This document shows, in pieces, positions 28,362 to 36,822 of a stretch of 59,152 nucleotides of DNA. Within the stretch, counting starts at the first letter, position 1. Each line of letters begins with the position of its first letter. Below the pieces are notes generated by a model. It was not told where the DNA came from. It saw only the letters and a program-made list of their open reading frames with translations, and did not search any database. Position numbers and translations under genes: made by a program. The DNA is from Methylophilaceae bacterium (GTDB lineage Bacteria > Pseudomonadota > Gammaproteobacteria > Burkholderiales > Methylophilaceae): positions 1 to 59,152 of the forward strand of contig CANFZA010000003.1 in the NCBI GenBank assembly GCA_947451235.1, given 5' to 3'.

Positions 28362-29093
28362 TTAGCTGAGCTTTAGTTGGTCATCAGTTTTTCTAAGCAA
28401 CGCTTCAAACTCATCAATTGGCACAGGCTTACCAAACAAGTACCCTTGGAAATTCGTACAATCATTACTCAACAGGCACTGCTTCTGATCTTCCGTCTCA
28501 ACACCCTCAGCAATCACATCCAAATTCAAGCTATGTGCCATCGCAATAATCGTGCGCACGATAATGCGGTCACTTTCATTGGTAACAATATTGTGTACAA
28601 AAGACTGGTCGATTTTCAATTGAGATAAAGGTAGTTTTTTTAGATATTGCAGAGACGAATAGCCTGTACCAAAATCATCTAATGAGAATCGAACACCTAT
28701 TTGGCTTAGAGCATTCATTTTTATAACTATGTCATCAATATCGTTGATTAACATACTTTCTGTGAGTTCTAGTTTTAGTTTTGCGGGGTTTATTCCGTGA
28801 CGTTGTATTGTTTCTTGAACTTGCTCCACGAAATTTAAGTGGTGAAATTGTTTAGCGCTAACATTAACGGCAAGATTAAGATCACTTGTGAGCGTATTTT
28901 TTTTCCAAGTTTGGAGTTGAGCACACGCTGTTTCCAGCACCCACTGACCTATGGGTAGTATTAACCCTGTTTCCTCAGCCATCGGAATAAACTGAGAAGG
29001 TGAAATCATGCCACGTGACGGGTGATTCCAGCGTATCAAAGTCTCAGCACCTATCCCATGACCAGTACTGCTAACTTGAATTTGATAGTGCAC
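28362..29093 (-). CDS. EAL domain (c-di-GMP phosphodiesterase) half of an interrupted gene
   Basis: The EAL domain hydrolyses c-di-GMP to pGpG. This 243-residue stretch has the catalytic set: ETLIRW (E, with T in place of A of EAL), N in NVSAKQF, LELTESM, DDFGTGYSSL, K in LKIDQSFV, and IAEGVET, so it looks enzymatically intact. As a separate frame it can only begin at GTG 29093, without the first strand of the domain and without a clear ribosome binding site. The true N terminus continues 17 codons upstream in the same frame to a TAG stop (29145-29147) that ends the PAS/GGDEF half. It is best read as the C-terminal part of that protein. Confidence 0.75.
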   Translation of the reverse strand: MHYQIQVSSTGHGIGAETLIRWNHPSRGMISPSQFIPMAEETGLILPIGQWVLETACAQLQTWKKNTLTSDLNLAVNVSAKQFHHLNFVEQVQETIQRHGINPAKLKLELTESMLINDIDDIVIKMNALSQIGVRFSLDDFGTGYSSLQYLKKLPLSQLKIDQSFVHNIVTNESDRIIVRTIIAMAHSLNLDVIAEGVETEDQKQCLLSNDCTNFQGYLFGKPVPIDEFEALLRKTDDQLKLS

Positions 29094-29144
29094 TTGAAAT
29101 TGCTGCGCCTCGAGTGCGTTTCGTAATTCGTATTCTAGGTAAGC

Positions 29145-29147
29145 CTA
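29145..29147 (-). pseudogene. In-frame TAG splitting the GGDEF and EAL halves
   Basis: Minus-strand codons read VVINN, TAG, then AYLEYELRNALEAQQFQVHY and straight on into the EAL domain without any frame change. The codons on both sides encode the normal linker of GGDEF-EAL proteins (…DPDMQ…LE.ELRNAL…QFQ.HYQ). One base change therefore separates an otherwise intact gene of about 996 codons (28362-31355). A true nonsense mutation, a sequencing error and readthrough are all possible. Confidence 0.8.
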
Positions 29148-31355
29148 GTTATTAATGACGACCTGCATGTCTGGATCAAAGAAACTAAGGGTGTTGCGTC
29201 CATTCTTCTTAGCTTGATACATCGCTATATCAGCTTGTTTTAACAACTCGTCTATCGATTGAGAATGAGCATTGAACAACGTAACGCCAATGCTAGGAGT
29301 ACTGTGATGTATATGTTCTCCTAATTGATATGTTTGATTGAGTGAGGATAAAATCTTTTCACCAATTTTTTCAGCCTGCAATGCCGCTTCTATTGGGTGA
29401 GCATTTAAATCTTCAAGTAAAACTACAAATTCATCACCCCCAAGTCTGGCTATAGTGTCTTCACCGCGCACACATTCTATCAAACGCCTTGCGACCTGTT
29501 GTAGGAGATAATCTCCGACATCGTGCCCCAACGTGTCATTGAGGGTTTTAAAATGGTCTAGATCAAGAAAGAATAGCGCACCACTTTGACTGCTGCGAGT
29601 CACTGACGCCATTGCCTGCTTAAGTCGATCAAGAAGAAGGCGGCGATTTGGCAAGCCTGTTAATGGGTCATAAAACGCTAAATTTCTAATTTCATCTGAG
29701 GCGGCTTTACTCAAGGTAATGTCAGTGAGCGTCGCCACGTAATTGGTGACGATACCCATGGCCTCGTTAACAGCGGTGATGGTGAGATGTTGTGGATAAA
29801 CTTCACCGGACTTACGACGATTCCAGAGCTCACCTTCCCATGCACCTGCATTATTAACCTTGTCCCACATGACATCATAAAACGCTTTGCTTTGACGGCC
29901 TGAACTAAGTAGCTTTGGTGTTTGACCGATAGCTTCATCTGCGCTATAGCCGGTAATCTTAGTAAAGGCATGATTGACACGAAGGATTATGTTGTTGGCA
30001 TCAGTGACCATCATGCCTTCCTGGGATTCGAAGACGGTGGCGCCAACTTTGAGTTCTGCTTCAGCTTGCTTGCGTTCGATAGCAATACTGGTTAGGTTTG
30101 CAAACTGCTCAATGAGGTGAATGTCATTTTCTGTCGGTGTATTAACTTCATGGTGATAAATGGCAAATGTACCCAGCACTTTTCCTGCAGCTGAACGTAT
30201 AGGTTGCGACCAGCATGAACCTAACCCAGCACTCGCTGCGAGCTCTTTGTAGGATGCCCAGTAAGGATGCGATTGAACATCCTCAACGATGACACGCTCT
30301 CCAGTAAAAGCTGCTGTTCCACACGAGCCCAAACCGATACCGATTCCAATGCCATCGAGAGCTGCATTATAGAAACTGGGTAAACTGGGGGCGATGCCAC
30401 TACATAGATGTTTACCTTCTTTGTCCAGTAGCAAAATACTGCATAACATTTTGGAGTCGAGTTTCTCTATGCCAAGTACAATAGCCTCTAATATGTAGGG
30501 CAACTTGTGCATGCTACCCAATAGTTCTAACGTACTACTGCGAAACTGTTCGTAATTTTCAGCTTGTTTTTGTTCAGTAATATCATAAAACCAACCCAAC
30601 ATCGCTGATTCATTATCAAATGTGATTAGCATATACGTGGCCAACGTCCATTTTGGTTTTGTTGGTTCAGTAAAATTAATTATTTCGATCAATTTATTGG
30701 TGACATGATCTCCATTGTTCAGTGATTCAAGCACATCAACATAATCCTGAGGGTTCGCATAGTATATTTTTGCGTCAAGGCCGATCACCGCATCTAGAGC
30801 GCAATTAGTCATCTTGGCATAATATTGGTTAGCAAACTTTACTAGGCCAGTCGCCATGCTTGTAATTCTTACCGCAGTGGGGCTGCTCTCTAGGATTAAT
30901 CGGAAGTGAGCCTCACTATCGATTAAGATTTGTTCCGCTTGCTTGCGTTCAGTGACGTCGCGCTGTACAGATACCCAGTGCGTATACAAGCCTTTTTCGT
31001 TGGCAATTGGAGTAATATCAAACTCATTCCAATAGGTAGTGCCATCCTTGCGATAGTTTAGAATTTCAACTCGAGTCGACTGCCAATGTTCGATTGCGTG
31101 ACGGACTCTGTCTAAAGTCGATCGATCCGTATTTGGTCCGTGAAGGATGCGTGGCGATTGCCCTATAATTTCTTCAGAGCAATACCCATTGTGCTCGTAA
31201 AAAACCTTATTAGCCCAAACGATACGAGGGCCTGGCTCATTAATCGGCTCAGCCTCAGTAATGACGATTGCATCATTCAAGCGGTCTACACATACTTCTA
31301 GTAACTTGGACAAGTCTAGTGTTGATAAAGGCATTAACTTATTATCGAAGTTCAT
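29145..31355 (-). CDS. PAS-PAS-GAF-PAS-GGDEF sensor diguanylate cyclase, N-terminal part of an interrupted gene
   Basis: Cytosolic c-di-GMP signalling protein, 736 residues before the stop. Domains in order: PAS with PAC (about 15-135, ending HWVSVQRDVTERKQAE), PAS (about 145-265, ending GWFYDITEQKQAE), GAF (about 280-430, with GSCGTAAFTGERVIVEDV), PAS (about 440-560, VTDANNIILRVNHAFTKITGYS) and GGDEF (about 565-730, with FYDPLTGLPNRRLLLDRL and an intact active site RLGGDEFVVLL). No membrane segment. The cyclase ends with the usual SFFDPDMQ and is followed at once by TAG, beyond which the EAL domain continues in frame. The cyclase could still work alone. Confidence 0.85.
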   Translation of the reverse strand: MNFDNKLMPLSTLDLSKLLEVCVDRLNDAIVITEAEPINEPGPRIVWANKVFYEHNGYCSEEIIGQSPRILHGPNTDRSTLDRVRHAIEHWQSTRVEILNYRKDGTTYWNEFDITPIANEKGLYTHWVSVQRDVTERKQAEQILIDSEAHFRLILESSPTAVRITSMATGLVKFANQYYAKMTNCALDAVIGLDAKIYYANPQDYVDVLESLNNGDHVTNKLIEIINFTEPTKPKWTLATYMLITFDNESAMLGWFYDITEQKQAENYEQFRSSTLELLGSMHKLPYILEAIVLGIEKLDSKMLCSILLLDKEGKHLCSGIAPSLPSFYNAALDGIGIGIGLGSCGTAAFTGERVIVEDVQSHPYWASYKELAASAGLGSCWSQPIRSAAGKVLGTFAIYHHEVNTPTENDIHLIEQFANLTSIAIERKQAEAELKVGATVFESQEGMMVTDANNIILRVNHAFTKITGYSADEAIGQTPKLLSSGRQSKAFYDVMWDKVNNAGAWEGELWNRRKSGEVYPQHLTITAVNEAMGIVTNYVATLTDITLSKAASDEIRNLAFYDPLTGLPNRRLLLDRLKQAMASVTRSSQSGALFFLDLDHFKTLNDTLGHDVGDYLLQQVARRLIECVRGEDTIARLGGDEFVVLLEDLNAHPIEAALQAEKIGEKILSSLNQTYQLGEHIHHSTPSIGVTLFNAHSQSIDELLKQADIAMYQAKKNGRNTLSFFDPDMQVVINN

Positions 31356-31883
31356 AGCACTTGAAAAATCATATTGTTGTAACCTTTAATGGGAGTAACT
31401 CGCTAATTGAATCAATCGCTGAATAACACAGCAAGTTTTAAATTTACATTTGAAGGCTGGGCAACCATTGCAAGACGAAGGCTGTTTTGTTTAACTTAGT
31501 GCTTGGCAACAAAATATATATGGATGGCAGAAGTGAGCCATAGACAGATACTAAATCCTAAATAGAAACGCTATCTTTAATATGGCATTTGCTTTGATGA
31601 AACCGCATTAACGTTCGTACTGATTTGGGTCATCATGCTTCGCCAATCTTTTAAGTCTATGCTTAATACAAACGAACCTGCTAATAAGTATCATTTTGAT
31701 TCAATTGAGTATTTATATCTAAGTAATCAATAGGCTGTAAAAAATCAAGTTAATAGCAGAATCATTTAACTGAATTTTGCGCTGTACAGTAATGGGGGTA
31801 ACCATTTCATGTTCTCAATTCTTACTGACTAATTTTTTAATTGACAAGATAAGTACAGTATGTGCTTCTAATAGTGTAGAAGA

Positions 31884-31897
31884 TTGACCTGCGTCAA
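31884..31897. promoter_or_regulatory. FNR/ANR-type box (TTGAC-N4-GTCAA)
   Basis: TTGACCTGCGTCAA is a perfect inverted repeat with the four-base spacing of FNR/ANR/DNR operators (consensus TTGAT-N4-ATCAA). It lies about 530 bases upstream of the minus-strand PAS-GGDEF gene and beyond the end of cysA, so no close target gene is evident. It may be a chance match. Confidence 0.35.
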
Positions 31898-31900
31898 AGA

Positions 31901-31943
31901 GGCCCTAATTAAATAACGTATTAGGTCCTTTGTATTTTCTTTG
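31901..31943 (+). terminator. Terminator-like hairpin in a gene-free stretch
   Basis: GGCCCTAAT (31901-31909) pairs with ATTAGGTCC (31920-31928) with one mismatch and a 10-base loop, followed by TTTGTATTTTCTTTG. It would end a plus-strand transcript, although no plus-strand gene lies upstream for several kilobases; a small RNA or a gene remnant could explain it. Confidence 0.4.
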
Positions 31944-32253
31944 TGTTGTGGGGGGGCTTTTGACACTGACATTCAGTTGAGGTGATGTTGCCTTAAACCA
32001 GCCTAAATTGGTAAGCGACTATTAATGACTGGTTGCTGTAGTTGACTTACCAAATCTGTTTGGCTACTTCATTCCCAAGGCCTCAATCAGTGAAATTAGC
32101 GTATGAAACAAATTGGCCGAATATTACGTTATACCAACGACTACTATATGCAAGTCTAATCTCAGCGTTAATTTTTCTAGCCAATCATACAATTTCTTTG
32201 CTTAGAAGTGACAAAACCTAAAATCAACCACAGTATACGTATACCCAATAAAA

Positions 32254-33345
32254 TTAATGGCTAGCGTCCGCCCCTTGAGCAGGTTTATCTAAAAATACCC
32301 GTACATTGCGCGGATAAACAAAAACCTGTTCACCTTGCGTAATTCCAAGTTCACGGAAGCGTACTTGCGTCAACTCAGCCTCAATTAGCTCATCTTGATC
32401 AGCGCGTTTTAGCTCCAATCTTACTAAAGGACCGATGGCGTGTATGTAACTGACTACGGCTTCAAATACTGGATTATCGCCTTGGCGCTCTTTGAAAACT
32501 TCAATATCATGCGGCCGCACGAAGGCTAATCCCGCGCTGTTTTGCGTGTCGTGATGCGCATCTAGTTTTACGCCTAGCTCGCCAATTTTAGCCTCACCTT
32601 CATGAATGTGACTCTTGAATTGATTTACATTGCCTAAAAACTGGTAAACAAACGGTGAGACTGGATGATCGTAAACTTCTTGCGGCGAGCCGACCTGCTC
32701 GATTTTACCTTTGTTAATTACCACCACGCGATCAGCGACTTCTAGCGCTTCTTCTTGATCATGCGTCACAAAAATACTGGTGATGTGTAATTCATCATGC
32801 AACCTACGCAACCAGCGGCGTAGCTCTTTACGCACTTTTGCATCTAGCGCACCAAACGGTTCATCCAACAATAATACCTTGGGTTCCACTGCTAATGCGC
32901 GAGCCAAGGCAATGCGCTGACGTTGACCGCCTGATAATTGTGGTGGATAACGATCCGCCAGCCAATCTAATTGCACCAATTCTAGCAGTTCATGCACACG
33001 ACGTTTAATTTCAGCATCTGACGGGCGCGTTTCTTTTGGGCGTACACGTAAGCCAAATGCAACATTTTCAAACACGGTCATGTGGCGGAATAAGGCGTAA
33101 TGCTGAAACACGAAGCCGACTTGCCGTTCGCGTACTTGTCGTGCGGTGGCATCTTCGCCATGAAAATGTATGCTGCCAGCATCAGGTGCTTCCAAGCCGG
33201 CAATAATACGTAAAAGGGTGGTTTTGCCGCAACCTGAAGGCCCAAGTAATGCGACTAACTCTCCACTTGGCACATCTAGGCTGACATCATTCAATGCACT
33301 AAAACTGCCAAAGTTTTTTCTAATATTGCGAATCTCGATACTCAT
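32254..33345 (-). CDS. cysA: Sulfate/thiosulfate ABC transporter ATP-binding protein
   Basis: Powers sulfate import with CysT and CysW. It has 363 residues: ABC domain with Walker [11 protein letters not shown] (about 33-42), Q-loop [14 protein letters not shown], signature LSGGQRQR, Walker [14 protein letters not shown] and the H-loop FVTHDQEEA, followed by a C-terminal TOBE-like regulatory domain (about 240-355). The length and [15 protein letters not shown]-type start fit CysA. It is the last gene of the sulfate cluster, but a 258-base gap with a large inverted repeat separates it from cysW, which may reduce or uncouple its expression. Confidence 0.95.
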   Translation of the reverse strand: MSIEIRNIRKNFGSFSALNDVSLDVPSGELVALLGPSGCGKTTLLRIIAGLEAPDAGSIHFHGEDATARQVRERQVGFVFQHYALFRHMTVFENVAFGLRVRPKETRPSDAEIKRRVHELLELVQLDWLADRYPPQLSGGQRQRIALARALAVEPKVLLLDEPFGALDAKVRKELRRWLRRLHDELHITSIFVTHDQEEALEVADRVVVINKGKIEQVGSPQEVYDHPVSPFVYQFLGNVNQFKSHIHEGEAKIGELGVKLDAHHDTQNSAGLAFVRPHDIEVFKERQGDNPVFEAVVSYIHAIGPLVRLELKRADQDELIEAELTQVRFRELGITQGEQVFVYPRNVRVFLDKPAQGADASH

Positions 33346-33426
33346 GATTTTGTTCCAATTTAAATTATTTGTATTTGAATTAATTTTTTATGCCTATCAA
33401 TTATTCAGGCTGGTTTATATGCAATA

Positions 33427-33511
33427 TGTAGGAGTGGCGCCCTCGCCGCGATGCAATGGTGCAATTGCTAAGCATGATTGATTGCATCGCGGCGAGGGCG
33501 CCGCTCCTACA
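33427..33511. repeat. REP-like 31-bp inverted repeat between cysW and cysA
   Basis: The left arm (33427-33457, starting TGTAGGAGTGGCGCCCTCGC) and right arm (33481-33511) are inverse complements over 31 positions with one mismatch that still allows G-U pairing; a 23-base loop separates them. It is far richer in GC than the surrounding DNA. The GTAGGAGCG head and CGCGA end recall known repetitive extragenic palindromes of proteobacteria. It could form a very stable hairpin in the cysW-cysA transcript. Confidence 0.85.
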
Positions 33512-33603
33512 GGTGAATAAAAGAAGTACTTGCTGAGCGTTGTATATATAGTAATTTTTATTGCATTTAAGCTATAAATAACGCTTTTAACTTAAGTAAA
33601 TTT

Positions 33604-34500
33604 CTAATTAAAAGTCTGTTCATGCTGATATGCACTGCGCGCCACTTGCCATTCAACAAAGCTTTTAAGCGCCAAGGTCACAAGTGCCAATAAAGCGAGT
33701 AAAGACGCCACGGCAAAAGCCGCTGCATAGTTGTACTCGTTGTATAAAATCTCCACATGAAGTGGCATGGTATTGGTCATGCCGCGAATATGGCCAGACA
33801 CCACCGATACCGCGCCAAATTCGCCCATTGCCCGGGCATTGGTTAAAATGACGCCATACAGCAAGCCCCACTTCACATTGGGCAAGGTAATGCGCCAAAG
33901 TATCTGCCAACCTGAAGCGCCAAGCACTAAACCAGCTTCCTCCTCGTCTTTGCCTTGCGCTTGCATTAACGGGATTAACTCACGCGCAACAAATGGAAAG
34001 GTGACGAAAACCGTAGCTAATACAATGCCAGGAATGGCGAATATCACTTTTAAATCATGGTCTATCAGCGTAGAGCCGACCCAGCCTTGCATGCCAAAAA
34101 TCAACACATAAATCAAACCAGCAATGACGGGTGAAACCGCAAAAGGTAAGTCGATTAAGGTAATTAAAATGCTTTTTCCTCTAAACTCAAATTTAGCAAT
34201 CGCCCAAGCCGCTGCCACACCAAACACCAGATTAAGTGGCACTGCAATAGCTGCAGCAATCAGTGTAAGTTTGATTGATGACAGCGCATCCGGATCAGTT
34301 AATGCAGTAATGTAAGTATCAAAACCCTTGCGTAAAGCTTCGGTAAACACGGCAGCTAGCGGCACTAATAAAAACAAACCTAAAAACAGCAAGGTAATCG
34401 TAATTAGCGTCCAGCGTATCCAAGCGGGTTCTGATGTGGCGCGACTGCGGGCTACTTTATTTTGGTAACTGCTGTGCTGTGATATGGGTGCTAAAGACAT
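33604..34500 (-). CDS. cysW: Sulfate ABC transporter permease CysW
   Basis: Inner-membrane channel subunit for sulfate/thiosulfate import, partner of CysT. It has 298 residues with about six hydrophobic segments (first near 30-50) and the EAA-type loop that docks on CysA, here around EEEAGLVLGASGWQILWRITLPN. FIDLPFAVSPVIAGL-like sequence and the C-terminal half are typical CysW. The N-terminal 25 residues are polar and cytosolic. It follows cysT by 91 bases. Confidence 0.95.
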   Translation of the reverse strand: MSLAPISQHSSYQNKVARSRATSEPAWIRWTLITITLLFLGLFLLVPLAAVFTEALRKGFDTYITALTDPDALSSIKLTLIAAAIAVPLNLVFGVAAAWAIAKFEFRGKSILITLIDLPFAVSPVIAGLIYVLIFGMQGWVGSTLIDHDLKVIFAIPGIVLATVFVTFPFVARELIPLMQAQGKDEEEAGLVLGASGWQILWRITLPNVKWGLLYGVILTNARAMGEFGAVSVVSGHIRGMTNTMPLHVEILYNEYNYAAAFAVASLLALLALVTLALKSFVEWQVARSAYQHEQTFN

Positions 34501-34591
34501 AATTGTTTCTCGATAAAATTACTTCTGTACTGGTTTTAGTTTGCTAGTTTTAGTTTATGGTTTTAAGCGCCATAAACGCGATAAATTACAT

Positions 34592-35422
34592 TTAGCGCAC
34601 AGCCCTGGCATGACGATTGAACCACCACTGCAAGCCGTTAATCGCAAATAGTAATAAGAATGAAATAACCAGCATCACCACAGCCACCGCTGTTGCGCTG
34701 GCGTATTCATATTGCTCAAGCTTGGTAATGATAATGAGCGGGGTAATTTCTGATACAAACGGCACATTGCCGGCAATAAAAATAACTGAACCATATTCGC
34801 CAATGGCACGGGCAAAGGCCAAAGCAAAACCTGTTAAAAGCGCAGGCCAAATCGCCGGAAAGATTATTTTAGTAAAAGTCTGCCAGCGATTAGCGCCCAA
34901 GCTGGCAGCGGCTTCTTCTGTCTCAGATTCCAAATCTTCCAGCACCGGCTGAACGGTGCGCACAACGAACGGTAAGCCAATAAATGTCAGCGCGATAATC
35001 ACGCCCAAAGGTGTAAATGCAACTTTAATACCATGCGGCTCTAACCAAGAACCTATCCAGCCGTTGCCAGCATATACGGCAGTTAGCGCAATACCGGCTA
35101 CAGCAGTTGGCAGCGCAAAAGGTAAATCGACCAAGGCATCAATTATTTTTTTACCAGGAAACCGGTAGCGCACCAACACCCATGCCGTGAGTAAACCAAA
35201 TACAGCATTAATTAAAGCGGCTAAAAATGAAGCGCCAAAAGTTAATTTGTAAGAAGCTAATACTCTGGGGGCGGTCACGACTGCCCAAAATTCATTAAAA
35301 CTTAATTCTGTGGTTTTAATAAAAGCAGCTGATAACGGAATAAGCACGATTAAGCTCAAATAGAGCAGGGTGTAACCTAGTGATAAATTAAATCCGGGGA
35401 GTACGTTTTTTTGTTTTGCCAT
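34592..35422 (-). CDS. cysT: Sulfate ABC transporter permease CysT (CysU)
   Basis: Second channel subunit for sulfate import. It has 276 residues, about six membrane segments, and the EAA loop ETEEAAASLGANRWQTFTKIIFP. DLPFALPTAVAGIALT and GEYGSVIFIAGNVP are characteristic of CysT. It follows the molbindin gene by 65 bases and precedes cysW; both permeases probably form a heterodimer with a CysA dimer and Sbp as the binding protein. Confidence 0.95.
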   Translation of the reverse strand: MAKQKNVLPGFNLSLGYTLLYLSLIVLIPLSAAFIKTTELSFNEFWAVVTAPRVLASYKLTFGASFLAALINAVFGLLTAWVLVRYRFPGKKIIDALVDLPFALPTAVAGIALTAVYAGNGWIGSWLEPHGIKVAFTPLGVIIALTFIGLPFVVRTVQPVLEDLESETEEAAASLGANRWQTFTKIIFPAIWPALLTGFALAFARAIGEYGSVIFIAGNVPFVSEITPLIIITKLEQYEYASATAVAVVMLVISFLLLFAINGLQWWFNRHARAVR

Positions 35423-35487
35423 GTGATTTCACTTTTAATACGGGCTAATAATCATGTTTGATTGCTAGCCCGTGTTAACCATTATTG

Positions 35488-35703
35488 TTATAGCCGTGCT
35501 ATGGAAACATCGGTAGCTTTTACCAAGGCCAATACCTCAGAACCAAGGGCAAGACCTAAATCTTTGATAGATCGAGTGGTAATTACCGAGGTGATGATGC
35601 CGGAACTTGTTTCAACTTCAACTTCTGAAACGACATCACCCCAAATAATGGCTTTGATTTTTCCATGTAATTGATTGCGAACATTAACTGCTATTAAAGC
35701 CAT
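35488..35703 (-). CDS. Molbindin-like TOBE (mop) domain protein
   Basis: A single mop/TOBE domain of 71 residues (MALIAVNVRNQLHGKIKAII, then GDVVSEVEVET, SVITTRSIKDLGLALGSEV and ALVKATDVSIARL). Such proteins assemble as hexamers and bind molybdate or tungstate in the cytosol. The open frame continues to 35778, but AAAGGAG in good position before ATG 35703 fixes the start. Its position between sbp and cysT is notable: sulfate and molybdate are structural analogues, so it may buffer molybdate that enters through this transporter. That role is inference. Confidence 0.88.
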   Translation of the reverse strand: MALIAVNVRNQLHGKIKAIIWGDVVSEVEVETSSGIITSVITTRSIKDLGLALGSEVLALVKATDVSIARL

Positions 35704-35793
35704 GATAATTTCTCCTTTTGCACCTACTGGCGCTAAGCCAAGTAAATGCGTATTTGTAATATATTGAATGACTCTCATCTGTTCAGTCAGTCA

Positions 35794-36804
35794 CTATTTT
35801 TGATAAATCTGATCGAAGGTACCACCGTCAGAAAAGTGTTTTTTCTGCGCCACTTGCCAACCGCCAAAATCATCATCAATTTTCACAAAATTAACTTTTG
35901 GAAATTGCGCTTCATATTTTTTAGCTACTGATGCTAACGTTGGGCGGTAGTAATTTTTAGCCGCAATTTCCTGGCCTTCTTCAGTATATAAATACTCAAG
36001 ATAAGCTTTAGAAACAGCTTCAGTACCGTGTTTTTTTGCGAATTTATCAACCACAGTCACTGGCGGTTCAGCCAAAATAGAAAGTGAAGGCACGACAATT
36101 TCAAACTTGCCTACGCCTAATTCTTTTTGTGCCAAGAACGCTTCGTTTTCCCAAGCAAGCAATACATCCCCAATACCGCGTTCCACAAAGGTCGTGGTCG
36201 ATCCGCGCGCACCGGTATCTAACACCGGCACGTTTTTAAATAACTTGCCGACAAACTCTTTAGTTTTAGCTTCATCACCACCATTTTTCTTTTGCGCGTA
36301 TGCCCAAGCCGCTAGGTAATTCCAACGTGCGCCACCCGATGTTTTAGGGTTAGGCGTAATGACAGAAACACTAGGTTTGACTAAATCATCCCAATCTTTA
36401 ATATTTTTAGGATTGCCTTTTCTTACCAGTAAAACAATGGTTGAGGTGTAAGGCGAGCTATTGTGTGGCAAACGTTTTTGCCAATCTTTAGGAATTAATT
36501 TGCCTTTTTCTGACAACTGATCAATGTCGTAAGCGAGAGCCAACGTAGCTACGTCAGCATCTAATCCATCAATAATGGCGCGTGCTTGTTTGCCAGAGCC
36601 GCCGTGAGAAGCTTTAACGGTGACTTTATCACCAGTTTTTGCTAACCAATATTTACCGAAAGCGTCGTTGAAGTCTTGGTAAAGCTCACGCGTTGGGTCG
36701 TAAGAAACGTTCAGTAGGCTAATGTCTTTGGCAGTAGCCGTTAGCGGCGCTGCTGTGCCAAATGCTGCTGCTAGCAGTGCGATGGCGAGTAATGATTTTT
36801 TCAT
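35794..36804 (-). CDS. sbp: Periplasmic sulfate-binding protein
   Basis: Captures sulfate in the periplasm and delivers it to CysTW. It has 336 residues with a Sec signal peptide ([20 protein letters not shown], cleaved near 25), then [29 protein letters not shown], and [18 protein letters not shown], the family's ligand-binding blocks. It follows the porin by 18 bases and is probably co-transcribed with it and the downstream molbindin and permeases. Confidence 0.95.
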   Translation of the reverse strand: MKKSLLAIALLAAAFGTAAPLTATAKDISLLNVSYDPTRELYQDFNDAFGKYWLAKTGDKVTVKASHGGSGKQARAIIDGLDADVATLALAYDIDQLSEKGKLIPKDWQKRLPHNSSPYTSTIVLLVRKGNPKNIKDWDDLVKPSVSVITPNPKTSGGARWNYLAAWAYAQKKNGGDEAKTKEFVGKLFKNVPVLDTGARGSTTTFVERGIGDVLLAWENEAFLAQKELGVGKFEIVVPSLSILAEPPVTVVDKFAKKHGTEAVSKAYLEYLYTEEGQEIAAKNYYRPTLASVAKKYEAQFPKVNFVKIDDDFGGWQVAQKKHFSDGGTFDQIYQK

Positions 36805-36822
36805 TTGTTATGATCTCTTTAA

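Larger units (their letters stand above)
31356..32253. other. 0.9-kb stretch with no recognisable gene
   Basis: No frame here looks like a gene; the longest short frames lack ribosome binding sites (for example ATG 31636, 32 codons). It holds a TTGACA at 31841-31846, a perfect inverted repeat resembling an FNR-type site, a hairpin followed by a T-rich tract and a run of seven G at 31950-31956. It separates the minus-strand cysA end from the promoter of the signalling gene. Confidence 0.5.

Noticed and set aside
28362-31355. Frameshift as the cause of the split GGDEF-EAL gene
   Set aside because: The two halves are in the same frame (the stop is 18 codons before the downstream GTG), so only a stop codon, not an indel, is involved.
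31636-31740. 32-codon frame in the gene-free stretch
   Set aside because: No ribosome binding site, no family match and too short to support.
33170-33481. 103-codon frame covering the cysA start and a REP-like arm
   Set aside because: It combines antisense cysA with the repeat and lacks a ribosome binding site.
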